A DNA stretch of 64,000 bases from Ruegeria sp. TM1040 (lineage in GTDB: Bacteria > Pseudomonadota > Alphaproteobacteria > Rhodobacterales > Rhodobacteraceae): assembly GCF_000014065.1 (NCBI RefSeq), contig NC_008044.1, positions 1,015,501 through 1,079,500 on the forward strand, written 5' to 3'. Shown one piece after another: positions 8,473-16,400 of this stretch (positions are counted from its first letter, which is position 1; each line of letters begins with the position of its first letter). Position numbers and translations under genes: made by a program. Below the pieces are notes generated by a model. The model saw nothing but the letters and a program-made list of their open reading frames with translations, did no database searches and was not told where the DNA came from.

Positions 8473-8816
8473 GCGGCGAGTTTAATCTTTGCTGTTGGCG
8501 ACGTCAGCAGAAGATCCGCACGCAGCCCCTCTTTTTAAGGGCAGATATGGCACGGACAGCCTGTTGATTCTCTCAATCATGGTAAATGATTCCAGCACGT
8601 TAGCCGTTTTATGGTTAACCAGCGTTAGCATTTTTTACACGAAACAATGTTACCTGAAGAAACGGTGATTTTGTAACCCTCGGCGTCGGTGTGTCCTATC
8701 CCTTTGGTGGGACCCTATCCTTTGGCGAGCGGTGCAACACCCGATGGATAGGACGTGCGGCAATGAAAGTTCGAATAGATTTGTGCACAACGGAATACAA
8801 TTAATCAGAGGTTCAA
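8473..8816. other. 344-bp intergenic region, AT-rich by local standards
   Basis: No coding frame is supported. It holds the promoters of the divergent TfoX-C and pyrophosphorylase-like genes. Visible structure: a 10-bp palindrome TGGTTAACCA at 8612-8621, which includes a TTAACCAT-type half-site (reverse strand) resembling CtrA boxes of alphaproteobacteria, and three CCTATCC motifs at 8693-8754 listed separately. CtrA binding is only a suggestion from the motif. Confidence 0.5.
8693..8754. promoter_or_regulatory. Triple CCTATCC motif, candidate operator
   Basis: The motif occurs as GTCCTATCC (8693-8701), CCCTATCC (8713-8720, followed like the first by a CTTTGG-like stretch) and as the inverse GGATAGGAC (8746-8754). 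The outer two form a 9-bp inverted repeat with a spacing of 44 bp. The group ends about 62 bp before the start of the downstream gene. An iterated motif at this distance suggests a regulator binding site; the regulator is unknown. Confidence 0.35.
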
Positions 8817-10139
8817 ATGTTGCACCCCATTATCCTCGCAGGAGGCGTCACACAGACCAGCGAATGGTCCACCGGGGTGTGCCATCTGGCACTTGAAACC
8901 GCACCCGGCGTTCCCAGCAGATTTGAGGGCGTGCTTGATGCGATGTCCGGCGATGTGTTTGCCGACCCGGTGGTTGTGACCACCCGGGACAACATGTCCC
9001 TGGTCGAGCGCCAGATCGCAGCACGTCCGGCGGCCCTGATCGTCGAGCCGGAGACCCACAAGCCAGCCGCCGCCCTCCTGAGCGCCGTTCTCTCGCTGCG
9101 CCACATGCCCGGTGCACTTGTGGTGGTTGCGCCTGCAACCGCAAACCTCGCCGATACACGCAATCTCGACAAGGCCCTGTGCAATGCCATCCCAGCAGCC
9201 CAACGCGGCGAGATCGTGATGTTTGGTCAGCGCACCACCCGCGCCTATGGCGGCTTTGGCATCATGGAGGTGGTTACGCAACCGCATGAAAATGCGCCCG
9301 TCGCCGTCAGCCGGGTGCTCGCCTCAGGGCGAAAGGTGACGCTGTCGCATCTTCTCCATGGCAATCACCAGCTCTGGGGCACCGGGCTCTATTTAGCACG
9401 CGTCGATGTCTTGCTGGCCGCTTTCAAATCCCATGCAAGCCGCCTGTTTCTGCCGGTGAAGAACGCGCTTTTGCGGGCCGGGACGGTGGATCGCACCACC
9501 TTGCTGGACCGGGCCACTTATCGACGTGTAAAGGCGATCACCTTTGAAAAGGCCGTTGCCGAAAAGATTGAGAACATCTGCGCTATTCAGCTCGATCCGA
9601 CCTGGAGCGCGCTGGAAGAGTGGGATCAGGACGCCGCCGCCGACAGCGCTGTTGCGCAATGGGACGAAGATCTGGCGCAAGAACGTGCGGGTGTCCTGAA
9701 CGCGCGCGCCGCCGCGCCATTCCCGCATTCGGCAGACATGATGGCGGTTTATGCCAGCCTGTCGAAAATCTCGGCGGAGGATGCCCTGTCGGCTCATGCT
9801 ACCGAATATGACTGGGGCCGTCTCGAAAGCCTCGCCATGGGGCCGGGGTTCACGCTGCAGCGCATGTCGATCGCTCCGGGTGCGACCCTTGATCTGAACG
9901 CCGCGCCCGGCGGGGCGGAACATTGGATCGTCGCGCAAGGCTCGGTACTGATTACGATTGGCGATCATGTGCGCCTTGTCTGGGAAGGTCATAGCGCCCG
10001 CATTCCAGCTGGCCGCTCCCGCCGGATCGAGAATCCGGGTTCAGGCACGCTGGTTCTGGTTCAGCTGCAGGTCATGCCCCTCTCTGCAACAGGGCAACCT
10101 CAGAGCGCCGCAAGTTTTTCGCCCGCCGGTGTTGCCTGA
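8817..10139 (+). CDS. Degenerate mannose-1-phosphate guanylyltransferase / mannose-6-phosphate isomerase-like protein
   Basis: The 440-residue protein has the layout of bifunctional GMP-PMI enzymes: a nucleotidyltransferase-like first part (about 1-290) and a C-terminal cupin (about 330-420). It opens with HPIILAGG, but the next residues read VTQTSEWS where the family has the nucleotide-binding SGTRLWP. The usual FVEKP sugar-binding motif is absent; the block LWGTGLYLARVDVLL fits the family W.sGiF.f....l.. strand. The cupin part keeps GGAEHWIVAQGSVLITIGD, a version of the REEHW..v.G.a segment, without the acidic metal ligands before it. It is therefore probably not an active pyrophosphorylase. 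No polysaccharide genes are adjacent. The start follows AGAGG by 5 nt. Confidence 0.75.
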   Translation: MLHPIILAGGVTQTSEWSTGVCHLALETAPGVPSRFEGVLDAMSGDVFADPVVVTTRDNMSLVERQIAARPAALIVEPETHKPAAALLSAVLSLRHMPGALVVVAPATANLADTRNLDKALCNAIPAAQRGEIVMFGQRTTRAYGGFGIMEVVTQPHENAPVAVSRVLASGRKVTLSHLLHGNHQLWGTGLYLARVDVLLAAFKSHASRLFLPVKNALLRAGTVDRTTLLDRATYRRVKAITFEKAVAEKIENICAIQLDPTWSALEEWDQDAAADSAVAQWDEDLAQERAGVLNARAAAPFPHSADMMAVYASLSKISAEDALSAHATEYDWGRLESLAMGPGFTLQRMSIAPGATLDLNAAPGGAEHWIVAQGSVLITIGDHVRLVWEGHSARIPAGRSRRIENPGSGTLVLVQLQVMPLSATGQPQSAASFSPAGVA

Positions 10140-10893
10140 TCCGATCGCGCCTCCCGCGCGCTGCATCCGAGGCTGACGGTCTGTCTGACAGGCTTTGTGG
10201 TCAGACCGTCCAACCGAACCCTCGTCTGTGACAATGTCGGTGCGCTCGGAATTGGCCTGCTTTTTACGGCTACCCAGCCGAAGATGGTTCGGGGGTGAGA
10301 GGGCGCGGTCGTTGTTTCGCCCAAACACGTTTGGCCGCTGCAGCTGTCTCTCCTTGAAACTCCCTCAGAGGCTGACCCTCATATCTGGCTACTCTTGAAC
10401 GTGAGTGCGCGCACTGCGGCGAAGGAGCCGGACGATCCACGCGGACTTTGGCGTTCTGCACGGCTCCCCTTGGGAGGTTTTCCCAAGATGCGATGCGCGT
10501 TTGGATGGGGACTATCCTATGCGCGGTTACCTTTCAGTAGGGCGTACCCGGAAGCTGCGCCACATGAATAAGCTCGGTCTGATTGAAACAGATCGCGTGG
10601 TGCCAGCCCGGAGGAAGCAATCCCCCAGACCTCTACGCGCGCCGACGCGCATATGGTTGTGCATGGTGAACCATCGACCGGTGCGCGGCGCGTATTGGTG
10701 TGACATGCTGCATCCGTTGCCCATCACAGAGCCCGCCTTTGCCCAACAGAGGGCCCGCGCGACACAGCGAGGTAAAGCTGATCCGCTGAGCGGATACTGA
10801 GACGCGACCGCTGGTTGGCGGTAGCGAGGTCACGTTTTCAAAAGACGAATAGGGGGTGCGGTTTGACCGCCTCGCCAAAGAGGTTGCGCGGGG
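10140..10893. other. 754-bp stretch without a supported gene
   Basis: Open frames up to 131 codons exist here but show no recognisable domain, have no ribosome-binding site and overlap on both strands. A small palindrome ATCCGCTGAGCGGAT lies at about 10779-10793 and a weak hairpin near 10810-10830, just past the 3' end of the response regulator gene. I see no tRNA and no strong terminator. It may be decayed or regulatory sequence. Confidence 0.5.
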
Positions 10894-11538
10894 TTAGAAC
10901 AACCCTGCTTCTTTGGCGGTCATTGCGGCCTGCGTGCGGTTCTTTGCGTCGAGCTTGCGGCAGAGCGTGCGCACATGCAGCTTGATCGTCACCTCTTGAA
11001 GGTTGAGATCGCGTGCGATTTCCTTGTTGGATTGCCCGCGACAGAGCCCACTCAGAACTTCGACCTCGCGGGGGCTGAGTTGGGCCAGGAGCGGATGCTC
11101 CGGGGCGGAGGCCTCTTCGCGCATCAGTTCGACCGGCACATAGATTTCTCCCGCGCTCATGAAACGCACCGCATTCAAAAGCGACTGCGCGCCCATGGTC
11201 TTGGGGATGAAACCGATGGCACCGGCGTCCAAAGCATCCTGTGCGGTGCGCGTCGGTGCGCTGCCCGAGAGGATTGCAACGCCACGCCCGCCATTGGCCT
11301 TTAGCGCACGCTGAAGCCCATCGAGCCCGTTCATGCCCGGCATATTGTAGTCCAGAAGCACCAGGTCAAAGGGACCGTTGTCTTCAAGTTCCTTCATGGC
11401 GCGAGGCAGATCAGTGGTCGCAGTGATTTGCGCGCCGCCCTCGGAAGCGAGATAGGCAGAAATCGTGTCGCGCACCATATCGTGATCGTCGGCGAGAAGA
11501 ATACGCATATTGATATTAAACCCGTTTACACTGTTCAT
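10894..11538 (-). CDS. NarL/FixJ-type response regulator (REC-LuxR HTH)
   Basis: A 214-residue two-domain regulator. The receiver domain (about 10-130) has the acidic pocket DDHD near 17-20, the phosphoacceptor Asp 63 in LVLLDYNMPGMNG, the conserved Ser/Thr in ILSGSAP and Lys in IPKTMG. The LuxR-type HTH (about 148-210) reads LSPREVEVLSGLCRGQSNKE then LNLQEVTIKLHVRTLCRKL. Such regulators bind DNA as dimers after phosphorylation. AGGAGG lies 11 nt before the ATG at 11538. The gene is transcribed away from a secreted SUOX-like protein and a hybrid kinase (11861-14845), which is its likely partner. Confidence 0.92.
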   Translation of the reverse strand: MNSVNGFNINMRILLADDHDMVRDTISAYLASEGGAQITATTDLPRAMKELEDNGPFDLVLLDYNMPGMNGLDGLQRALKANGGRGVAILSGSAPTRTAQDALDAGAIGFIPKTMGAQSLLNAVRFMSAGEIYVPVELMREEASAPEHPLLAQLSPREVEVLSGLCRGQSNKEIARDLNLQEVTIKLHVRTLCRKLDAKNRTQAAMTAKEAGLF

Positions 11539-11860
11539 TCACGATCCTACCTCCTGAAACCTTTATATTCTATCAACTTTTAGGACGATTTCGCGACCGC
11601 GCCACAGACCGTCTGCGTGAAATACGCAATTTGCGTTGGGTTTATGGCGTCCAGCGGTTGAATTGAGTCGGCTCCAAAATGGTTGACCAATGGCAATTAT
11701 ATAAAACCCTGTCCGTGCGCCCAAGTCACGGGCACAGACGATTTACCGAACGTATACGAAAGTCTAGCAGACTATACACAGGTGCTCATGCTCTTCGATG
11801 TCAGATGTGGCATGGTCTTGCCGAGCCCATCTTCGGGCAACCCTATTTTGGAGGTACGTC
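11539..11860. other. 322-bp divergent promoter region
   Basis: This lies between the response regulator and the SUOX-like gene. It carries a near-perfect 13-bp dyad ACGCAATTTGCGT (11624-11636) and a second inverted repeat AGTCT-agc-AGACT (11761-11773). Either could bind the neighbouring response regulator, which would be usual for divergent promoters of two-component genes, but this is inference. No coding frame is supported. Confidence 0.5.
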
Positions 11861-12328
11861 GTGAGATCACTGTTGGTAGCCATGCTGGCGCTTATTGCAT
11901 CGATCGGGAGCGTCTCCGCCTCCGAGGGTGAGGTTGTACTGACGCTGAAAAATGCAGATCAGGTCCATGAATTTACGGTCGAAGACCTGCGCAGCATCGG
12001 TGAGCGCGAAATCGTGACCACGACGATCTGGAGCGAAGGTGAACAGAGCTTTGTCGGCGTCTCGCTGGATCGTCTCCTGGCTGAAACCGGCGTCGAGGGC
12101 CAGACACTCGAAGCCGCGGCGGTCAACGACTACGCAGTGGAAATTCCGACGTCGGATGCGCAGCCTGGCGGGCCAATCATTGCCTATATGCGCAACGGTA
12201 ACCTCATGTCCCTGCGTGACAAGGGGCCGCTTTGGGTGATCTATCCCTACGACAGCGACGTGGCCTTTCGCACTGAAGAGGTCTACTCTCGCAGTATCTG
12301 GCAGTTGAACAGGATAACGGTGAAGTAA
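11861..12328 (+). CDS. Secreted SUOX-fold (oxidoreductase molybdopterin-binding-like) protein without the molybdenum-ligand cysteine
   Basis: The 155-residue product has an N-terminal signal peptide (about 1-21, ending SVSAS) and a mature domain resembling a short sulfite-oxidase-type molybdopterin-binding fold: VVLTLKNADQVHEFTVEDL, then FVGVSLDRLL, AAAVNDYAVEIPTSD, and the closing GPLWVIYPYDSD. There is no cysteine anywhere in the mature part, so the usual molybdenum ligand is missing and catalysis is unlikely. GTG 11861 is chosen because GGAGGT ends 5 nt upstream and the signal peptide starts there. The gene is 45 bp before a membrane hybrid histidine kinase, so a role as its periplasmic ligand-binding partner is the simplest guess. 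Confidence 0.75.
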   Translation: MRSLLVAMLALIASIGSVSASEGEVVLTLKNADQVHEFTVEDLRSIGEREIVTTTIWSEGEQSFVGVSLDRLLAETGVEGQTLEAAAVNDYAVEIPTSDAQPGGPIIAYMRNGNLMSLRDKGPLWVIYPYDSDVAFRTEEVYSRSIWQLNRITVK

Positions 12329-12373
12329 CGCGCCTTGCGGCGGGCCCATACTGCAGGAGGACTCCAGCGCTTG

Positions 12374-14845
12374 GTGCGACAGAAGATACCGATTATGCAT
12401 CGCTGGGTTATTTCCGCAGCCGCCGTGGTTCTTATACTGCTGGCGGCTCAGGCCTATCGTTTGGGAAGCGATGTTCAGTCGCGGATCGAAGCTCTGTCGA
12501 GCGCCGCAACCGACAACCTTCAGTGGACTTTGTCACAGGCCGAGGTCGACTATCTGAAATATCGCTCCGCCGCGATGGTGGTGGAAGATCGCAGCGATCT
12601 TCCACGCCTTCGACGCCAGTTCGATATCTATTACAGCCGCATCGCGACTTTTCGAGAAAGTGCGCTTTATTCGGAAGTGCGCGCCACCCCTGAAGGCAGT
12701 GAAACGCTCGGGCGGCTGCAACAGGGGTTGCAGAGACAAGCGGCACTTATTGACGCGTCTGACGATGTTCTGCTCTCCGAGAAAGAGAATTTGCTGCAGC
12801 TGATTGCCGTCGATGGCAATGATGTGCGCGATCTCGCGCTTTTTGGCGTGGCGCTACAGGCCGAGACGGCGGGCGCGGAGCGGGTTTTGCTGCACACATT
12901 GTTCACCCGTCTTGCGATTGTGGTTCTGGCGCTTCTTGGGACGCTTGCGCTCACTGCTCTGGTGATCCTGCGCCTGTTCCGGCGGGGGCAGCGGCTTTCG
13001 ATGCTGCAGGCGCAGGAGGCCGCCCGCACAGAGGCGATGGTCACATCTTCCCTCGATGCGATCCTAATGGCGGATGCGGAGGGTCGCATCACCGCCATCA
13101 ACGGCGCCGCTGAGGAGATTTTTGGCTACAGCGAAGAGGAGGCGATCGGGATGAATTTCGACTCGCTGATCCTGCAATCTCCCGAGGGTGCCGGGGCTGG
13201 CGATCTTGACGATTTTCTGAACGAGAACGATGGCCGGTTCCAGATGACCGCCCAGAGGAAGACCGGCGATGTGATCCCGGTCGAAGTCTCATTGACGGTG
13301 AGCAAATCTGATGGAAATCAGGTACTTGTCAGCTATGTGCGCGACATTTCCCATCGCCTGCAAGCCGAGGAAGAACTGCGCCGGGCACGCGATGACGCGC
13401 TTGCAGGAGAACAGGCCAAAGATCGCCTTCTGACGGTGATGAGCCACGAGATGCGCACGCCGCTCACGGGTATCCTTGGCTCGCTTGATGTGCTCGAGGG
13501 GCTGACGCCGAGCGCAGAGCAACAGCGATACCTGCAGGCCATGCGGGTGTCGGGCGAGCTGCTGTTGCATCACGTCAATGACGTCTTGCAGCTTTCGCGA
13601 CTCGAATCCGGCGCCGAGGCGGACGCGCCCATTCGCTTTGATCTCGACGAACTTGTGCGTGGCATCGGGGAGAGCCAGCAGGCCAATGCGGCCCGCAACA
13701 ACAATGACTTAAGTGTATTCTGCAGCCTTGGCGCCGAAACCGGGGTCGAGGGGCATTGTCGTTATGTGCAGCAGGTCCTGCTCAATCTCATCGGAAACGC
13801 GCTGAAGTTCACCCAGGATGGCGCTGTTTCGGTGGATGTGATGCGTACCGAAGGCGACCTGGTGGAATTCAGTGTCGCAGATACCGGGAAAGGCATCGCA
13901 GCCGAGGATCTGGAACGCATCTTCGACGAATTCACCATGGTAGACCCCAATTACAATCGCGGCTGCGAGGGTACCGGTCTGGGGCTGGCGATTTCACGCC
14001 GGTTGGCCCGGTTGATGGGGGGAGAGATCACCTGCGAAAGCGAACCGGGCGAGGGCAGCCTGTTTAGTTTCACCATTCCCCTGCCGCCCGTCGCTCTGGA
14101 ACAGGGCAAGCCGGTGTTTGCCGCCGATGCTCCAACCCGCCAGCAGCGCCTTCTAGTGATCGAAGATAACGATATCAACCGGTTGCTTCTCGAGACCATG
14201 TTGAACGACATGGGACATGAGGTGGTTTCCGTCAACGGCGGCGCGCGCGCTATCGAGGAAATTCGCACCCACCGCTTTGATCTGATCATCTCGGACATCA
14301 GCATGCCGGATATCGACGGTATGGAAGTCTTGCGCCGCGTCCGTGCAGAGCAACTCGCAAATGATACCGACATTGTTGCCCTGACCGCTCATGCCGCGCG
14401 TGACGATCACGAACGCATCCTCGCCGCTGGCTTTGCAGAGGTGTTGACCAAGCCCATAGATCGCGCGGCGCTGGCCGAGATGGTGCTGCGGCGGTCCGCG
14501 GCCGATGCTGCGGCGCCCATTCCTGCGCAATATCCGGGAGAGTCTGACATTTCTCAATTCGTCGCGGCCGTGGGGCCGGAGAAAGCGCGCCATTTTCTCG
14601 CAGAGTTTCGCGATGATGTCCGCGCTTTGCGTGAGGCCCTGACCCAGAGCGTTGAATTGACCGATCAGCACCGTAAGGAAGCTCATCGCCTCGCAGGGTC
14701 TGCCGCGGTGCTGGGGCTTGCGACGCTGCGCAGCTCGATGCTCGAGATTGAGCAGGCGAATACCAATGCTTTGCCCGAGTTGGCACCTCTGCAAGATGCC
14801 TGGGGCAACGCTGAAAAAGTCCTCGCGATCCATGTGGCATCCTGA
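12374..14845 (+). CDS. Hybrid sensor histidine kinase (periplasmic sensor-PAS-HisKA-HATPase-REC-HPt)
   Basis: An 823-residue membrane kinase. Order: TM1 (about 11-28), a helical periplasmic region of about 150 residues, TM2 near 178-200, a PAS domain (SLDAILMADAEGRITAINGA, about 220-330), HisKA with phosphoaccepting His near 358 in MSHEMRTPLTG, HATPase with NLIGNALKF, DTGKGI and GTGLGLAIS, a REC domain with Asp near 641 in ISDISMPDIDG, and a C-terminal HPt domain with His near 771 in AHRLAGSAAVLG. It therefore holds a full His-Asp-His relay that can pass phosphate to a separate regulator. The start is uncertain: AGGAGG at 12355-12360 favours TTG 12371 or GTG 12374; ATG 12395 is also possible. 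Confidence 0.92.
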   Translation: MRQKIPIMHRWVISAAAVVLILLAAQAYRLGSDVQSRIEALSSAATDNLQWTLSQAEVDYLKYRSAAMVVEDRSDLPRLRRQFDIYYSRIATFRESALYSEVRATPEGSETLGRLQQGLQRQAALIDASDDVLLSEKENLLQLIAVDGNDVRDLALFGVALQAETAGAERVLLHTLFTRLAIVVLALLGTLALTALVILRLFRRGQRLSMLQAQEAARTEAMVTSSLDAILMADAEGRITAINGAAEEIFGYSEEEAIGMNFDSLILQSPEGAGAGDLDDFLNENDGRFQMTAQRKTGDVIPVEVSLTVSKSDGNQVLVSYVRDISHRLQAEEELRRARDDALAGEQAKDRLLTVMSHEMRTPLTGILGSLDVLEGLTPSAEQQRYLQAMRVSGELLLHHVNDVLQLSRLESGAEADAPIRFDLDELVRGIGESQQANAARNNNDLSVFCSLGAETGVEGHCRYVQQVLLNLIGNALKFTQDGAVSVDVMRTEGDLVEFSVADTGKGIAAEDLERIFDEFTMVDPNYNRGCEGTGLGLAISRRLARLMGGEITCESEPGEGSLFSFTIPLPPVALEQGKPVFAADAPTRQQRLLVIEDNDINRLLLETMLNDMGHEVVSVNGGARAIEEIRTHRFDLIISDISMPDIDGMEVLRRVRAEQLANDTDIVALTAHAARDDHERILAAGFAEVLTKPIDRAALAEMVLRRSAADAAAPIPAQYPGESDISQFVAAVGPEKARHFLAEFRDDVRALREALTQSVELTDQHRKEAHRLAGSAAVLGLATLRSSMLEIEQANTNALPELAPLQDAWGNAEKVLAIHVAS

Positions 14846-15164
14846 CCGGGGCTTCACCAAAGTGCACGTCCCCCCTCAGGTTGGCCAAGGGTATCACGGC
14901 AAGCTGCGCCGCTGTCCGGAGCTGCGCCGCTGTCCCGAAAAGGCTGTTCCCTTCTCAACCTTTCTACCGACGCGCATGAGACGGGGGTTCGGCGTGCGCG
15001 AAAGACAATGCTCAAGGGAGAGCATTACAACCGAAAGCATAAAAAGATCGATTTCAGGGCGGTTTCCGCCGTAGGGTCATCTTAACTTTTAAATAGGAAT
15101 ATAATACTTACCTTACGTGATTTGCTGTGGGCGATGTTTGGCCCAATGATAGGAATGAACACGA
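14846..15164. other. 319-bp intergenic region before the globin gene
   Basis: It contains a short tandem repeat (14903-14935) and, further on, an AT-rich stretch (about 15080-15125) that could hold the promoter of the globin-STAS gene. No coding frame or terminator is supported. Confidence 0.45.
14903..14935. repeat. Short tandem direct repeat
   Basis: GCTGCGCCGCTGTCC occurs twice, at 14903-14917 and 14921-14935, separated by GGA (period 18 bp). The copies are identical. It lies 58 bp past the kinase stop codon. No function is evident. Confidence 0.6.
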
Positions 15165-16091
15165 ATGTCGAAATCGCACGCTGTCGTTCACTCCGCTTTG
15201 GCTGATGAAGCCAGCCAACATAACAACACCTTGTCCTGGTTTGACATTACGCCTGCCGATCAAGAGCGGGTACGATCGCTTGCCCCCATCGCGGACCACG
15301 TTGGCGAGGAGATCATTGCAGATTTCTATGCGCATATTCTGCGGTTTGAGGACGCGGCCCAACAATTTGCGGACGACACGCAAATCGAGCGTGTAAAACG
15401 CGGCCAAAAGAAATATTTTCAAGAGCTGATCAACGCCGAGCTTGACGAGTCCTATGCCGAGGAACGCAAGCGGATCGGTGGCATTCACGAACGTGCAGGT
15501 ATCACGCCCACGCTCTATGTTGGCTCTTACGCCTACTACCTGCAACGACTGAGCCAGTCTATTCTCGAGAACGGGAAGGAGGATCCGCACAAGCTCTTTG
15601 GCCTTGTGCTCTCGATGATGAAGATTGCTCATTACGACATGGCGCTCGCCCTGGAAACCTACGTCGAGGCGCGCGAAAAGACGATTGAAATCCACGAGCG
15701 GCAGATGCGCGAGCTGCCCACGCCGGTTCTGGAACTGCGCGAGGGCCTGCTGCTGGTGCCCGTTGTTGGTGCGCTGGACAGTCATCGCGCCAGAACGTTG
15801 ACGATGCAACTGTTGGATGGGATTCGGGATACACGAAGTCGCGCGGTGGTGCTCGACATTACAGGTGCCGTTTCCATCGACAGCAGCGTTGCAAACCATC
15901 TGTTTCAGGCCATGACAGCAGCGCGGCTCATGGGCGCAAAGTCCATCCTCGCCGGGATCTCTCCGACTGTTGCGCAAGAGTTGTTTCGGATCGGCGTTGA
16001 TACCAAGACCTTTACCACAGCCAGAAACCTGCAGCAGGGGATCGAGCTCGCGGCCTCCGCGCTTGAGGCGCATTCCAAGCACTCGGTCTAA
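15165..16091 (+). CDS. Globin-coupled sensor with STAS output domain (RsbR-like)
   Basis: A 308-residue soluble protein. The first 165 residues are a sensor globin: SWFDITPADQERVRSLAPI opens it, and the proximal haem-ligand His is expected at about residue 108 in RIGGIHERAGI, followed by VGSYAYYLQ. A helical linker (about 165-185) leads to a STAS domain (about 190-300): TPVLELREGLLLVPVVGALD, then RAVVLDITGAVSIDSSVANH with the Ser residues that are phosphorylated in RsbR/RsbS-type proteins. In other bacteria globin-STAS proteins bind oxygen or similar gases and act in stressosome-like complexes. No RsbS, RsbT or phosphatase gene is adjacent. AGGAA lies 9 nt before the start. Confidence 0.9.
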   Translation: MSKSHAVVHSALADEASQHNNTLSWFDITPADQERVRSLAPIADHVGEEIIADFYAHILRFEDAAQQFADDTQIERVKRGQKKYFQELINAELDESYAEERKRIGGIHERAGITPTLYVGSYAYYLQRLSQSILENGKEDPHKLFGLVLSMMKIAHYDMALALETYVEAREKTIEIHERQMRELPTPVLELREGLLLVPVVGALDSHRARTLTMQLLDGIRDTRSRAVVLDITGAVSIDSSVANHLFQAMTAARLMGAKSILAGISPTVAQELFRIGVDTKTFTTARNLQQGIELAASALEAHSKHSV

Positions 16092-16400
16092 TCAGTCGGT
16101 TTTCATGTCACCCCCGTCGTCTGAGCGCACGCCCCTTGCGGCCTATTGACGGCCTCGCTTGCCTTGATCCATCGCACCTTGCATGGCTGGCGTCTCGCGC
16201 CCAAAGCGCAGCTGGCTTGCCGCTCACCCTTCACTCTGGCGACAATCTGTGCAAATTAAGCCTTCGATTCATGGCTATGATGTTTCGGGCAAAGATGTCG
16301 TCTCCCGATACTGCACCAGAGAGCCGCGTGCCTCGCGGCATTTGGCGTTCATAGCGAGATGCGCGGCAATCACACGGCTAGAGGCGCTAGGAAAACCTGG
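16092..16400. other. 309-bp intergenic region before dusA
   Basis: I see no gene, terminator or RNA signature. The last 40 bases hold an in-frame extension of dusA with no coding character and the AGGAAA ribosome-binding site (16389-16394). Confidence 0.4.

Noticed and set aside
10405-10800. A 131-codon open frame in the empty region after the pyrophosphorylase-like gene
   Set aside because: Arg-rich sequence without domain, weak start context and overlapping frames on the minus strand.
10894-11538. Quorum-sensing LuxR receptor
   Set aside because: The N-terminal domain is a receiver with a phosphoacceptor Asp, not an acyl-homoserine-lactone-binding domain, and no luxI gene is near.
11861-12328. 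Active molybdoenzyme of the sulfite oxidase family
   Set aside because: The mature protein has no cysteine to hold molybdenum and is far shorter than catalytic members.
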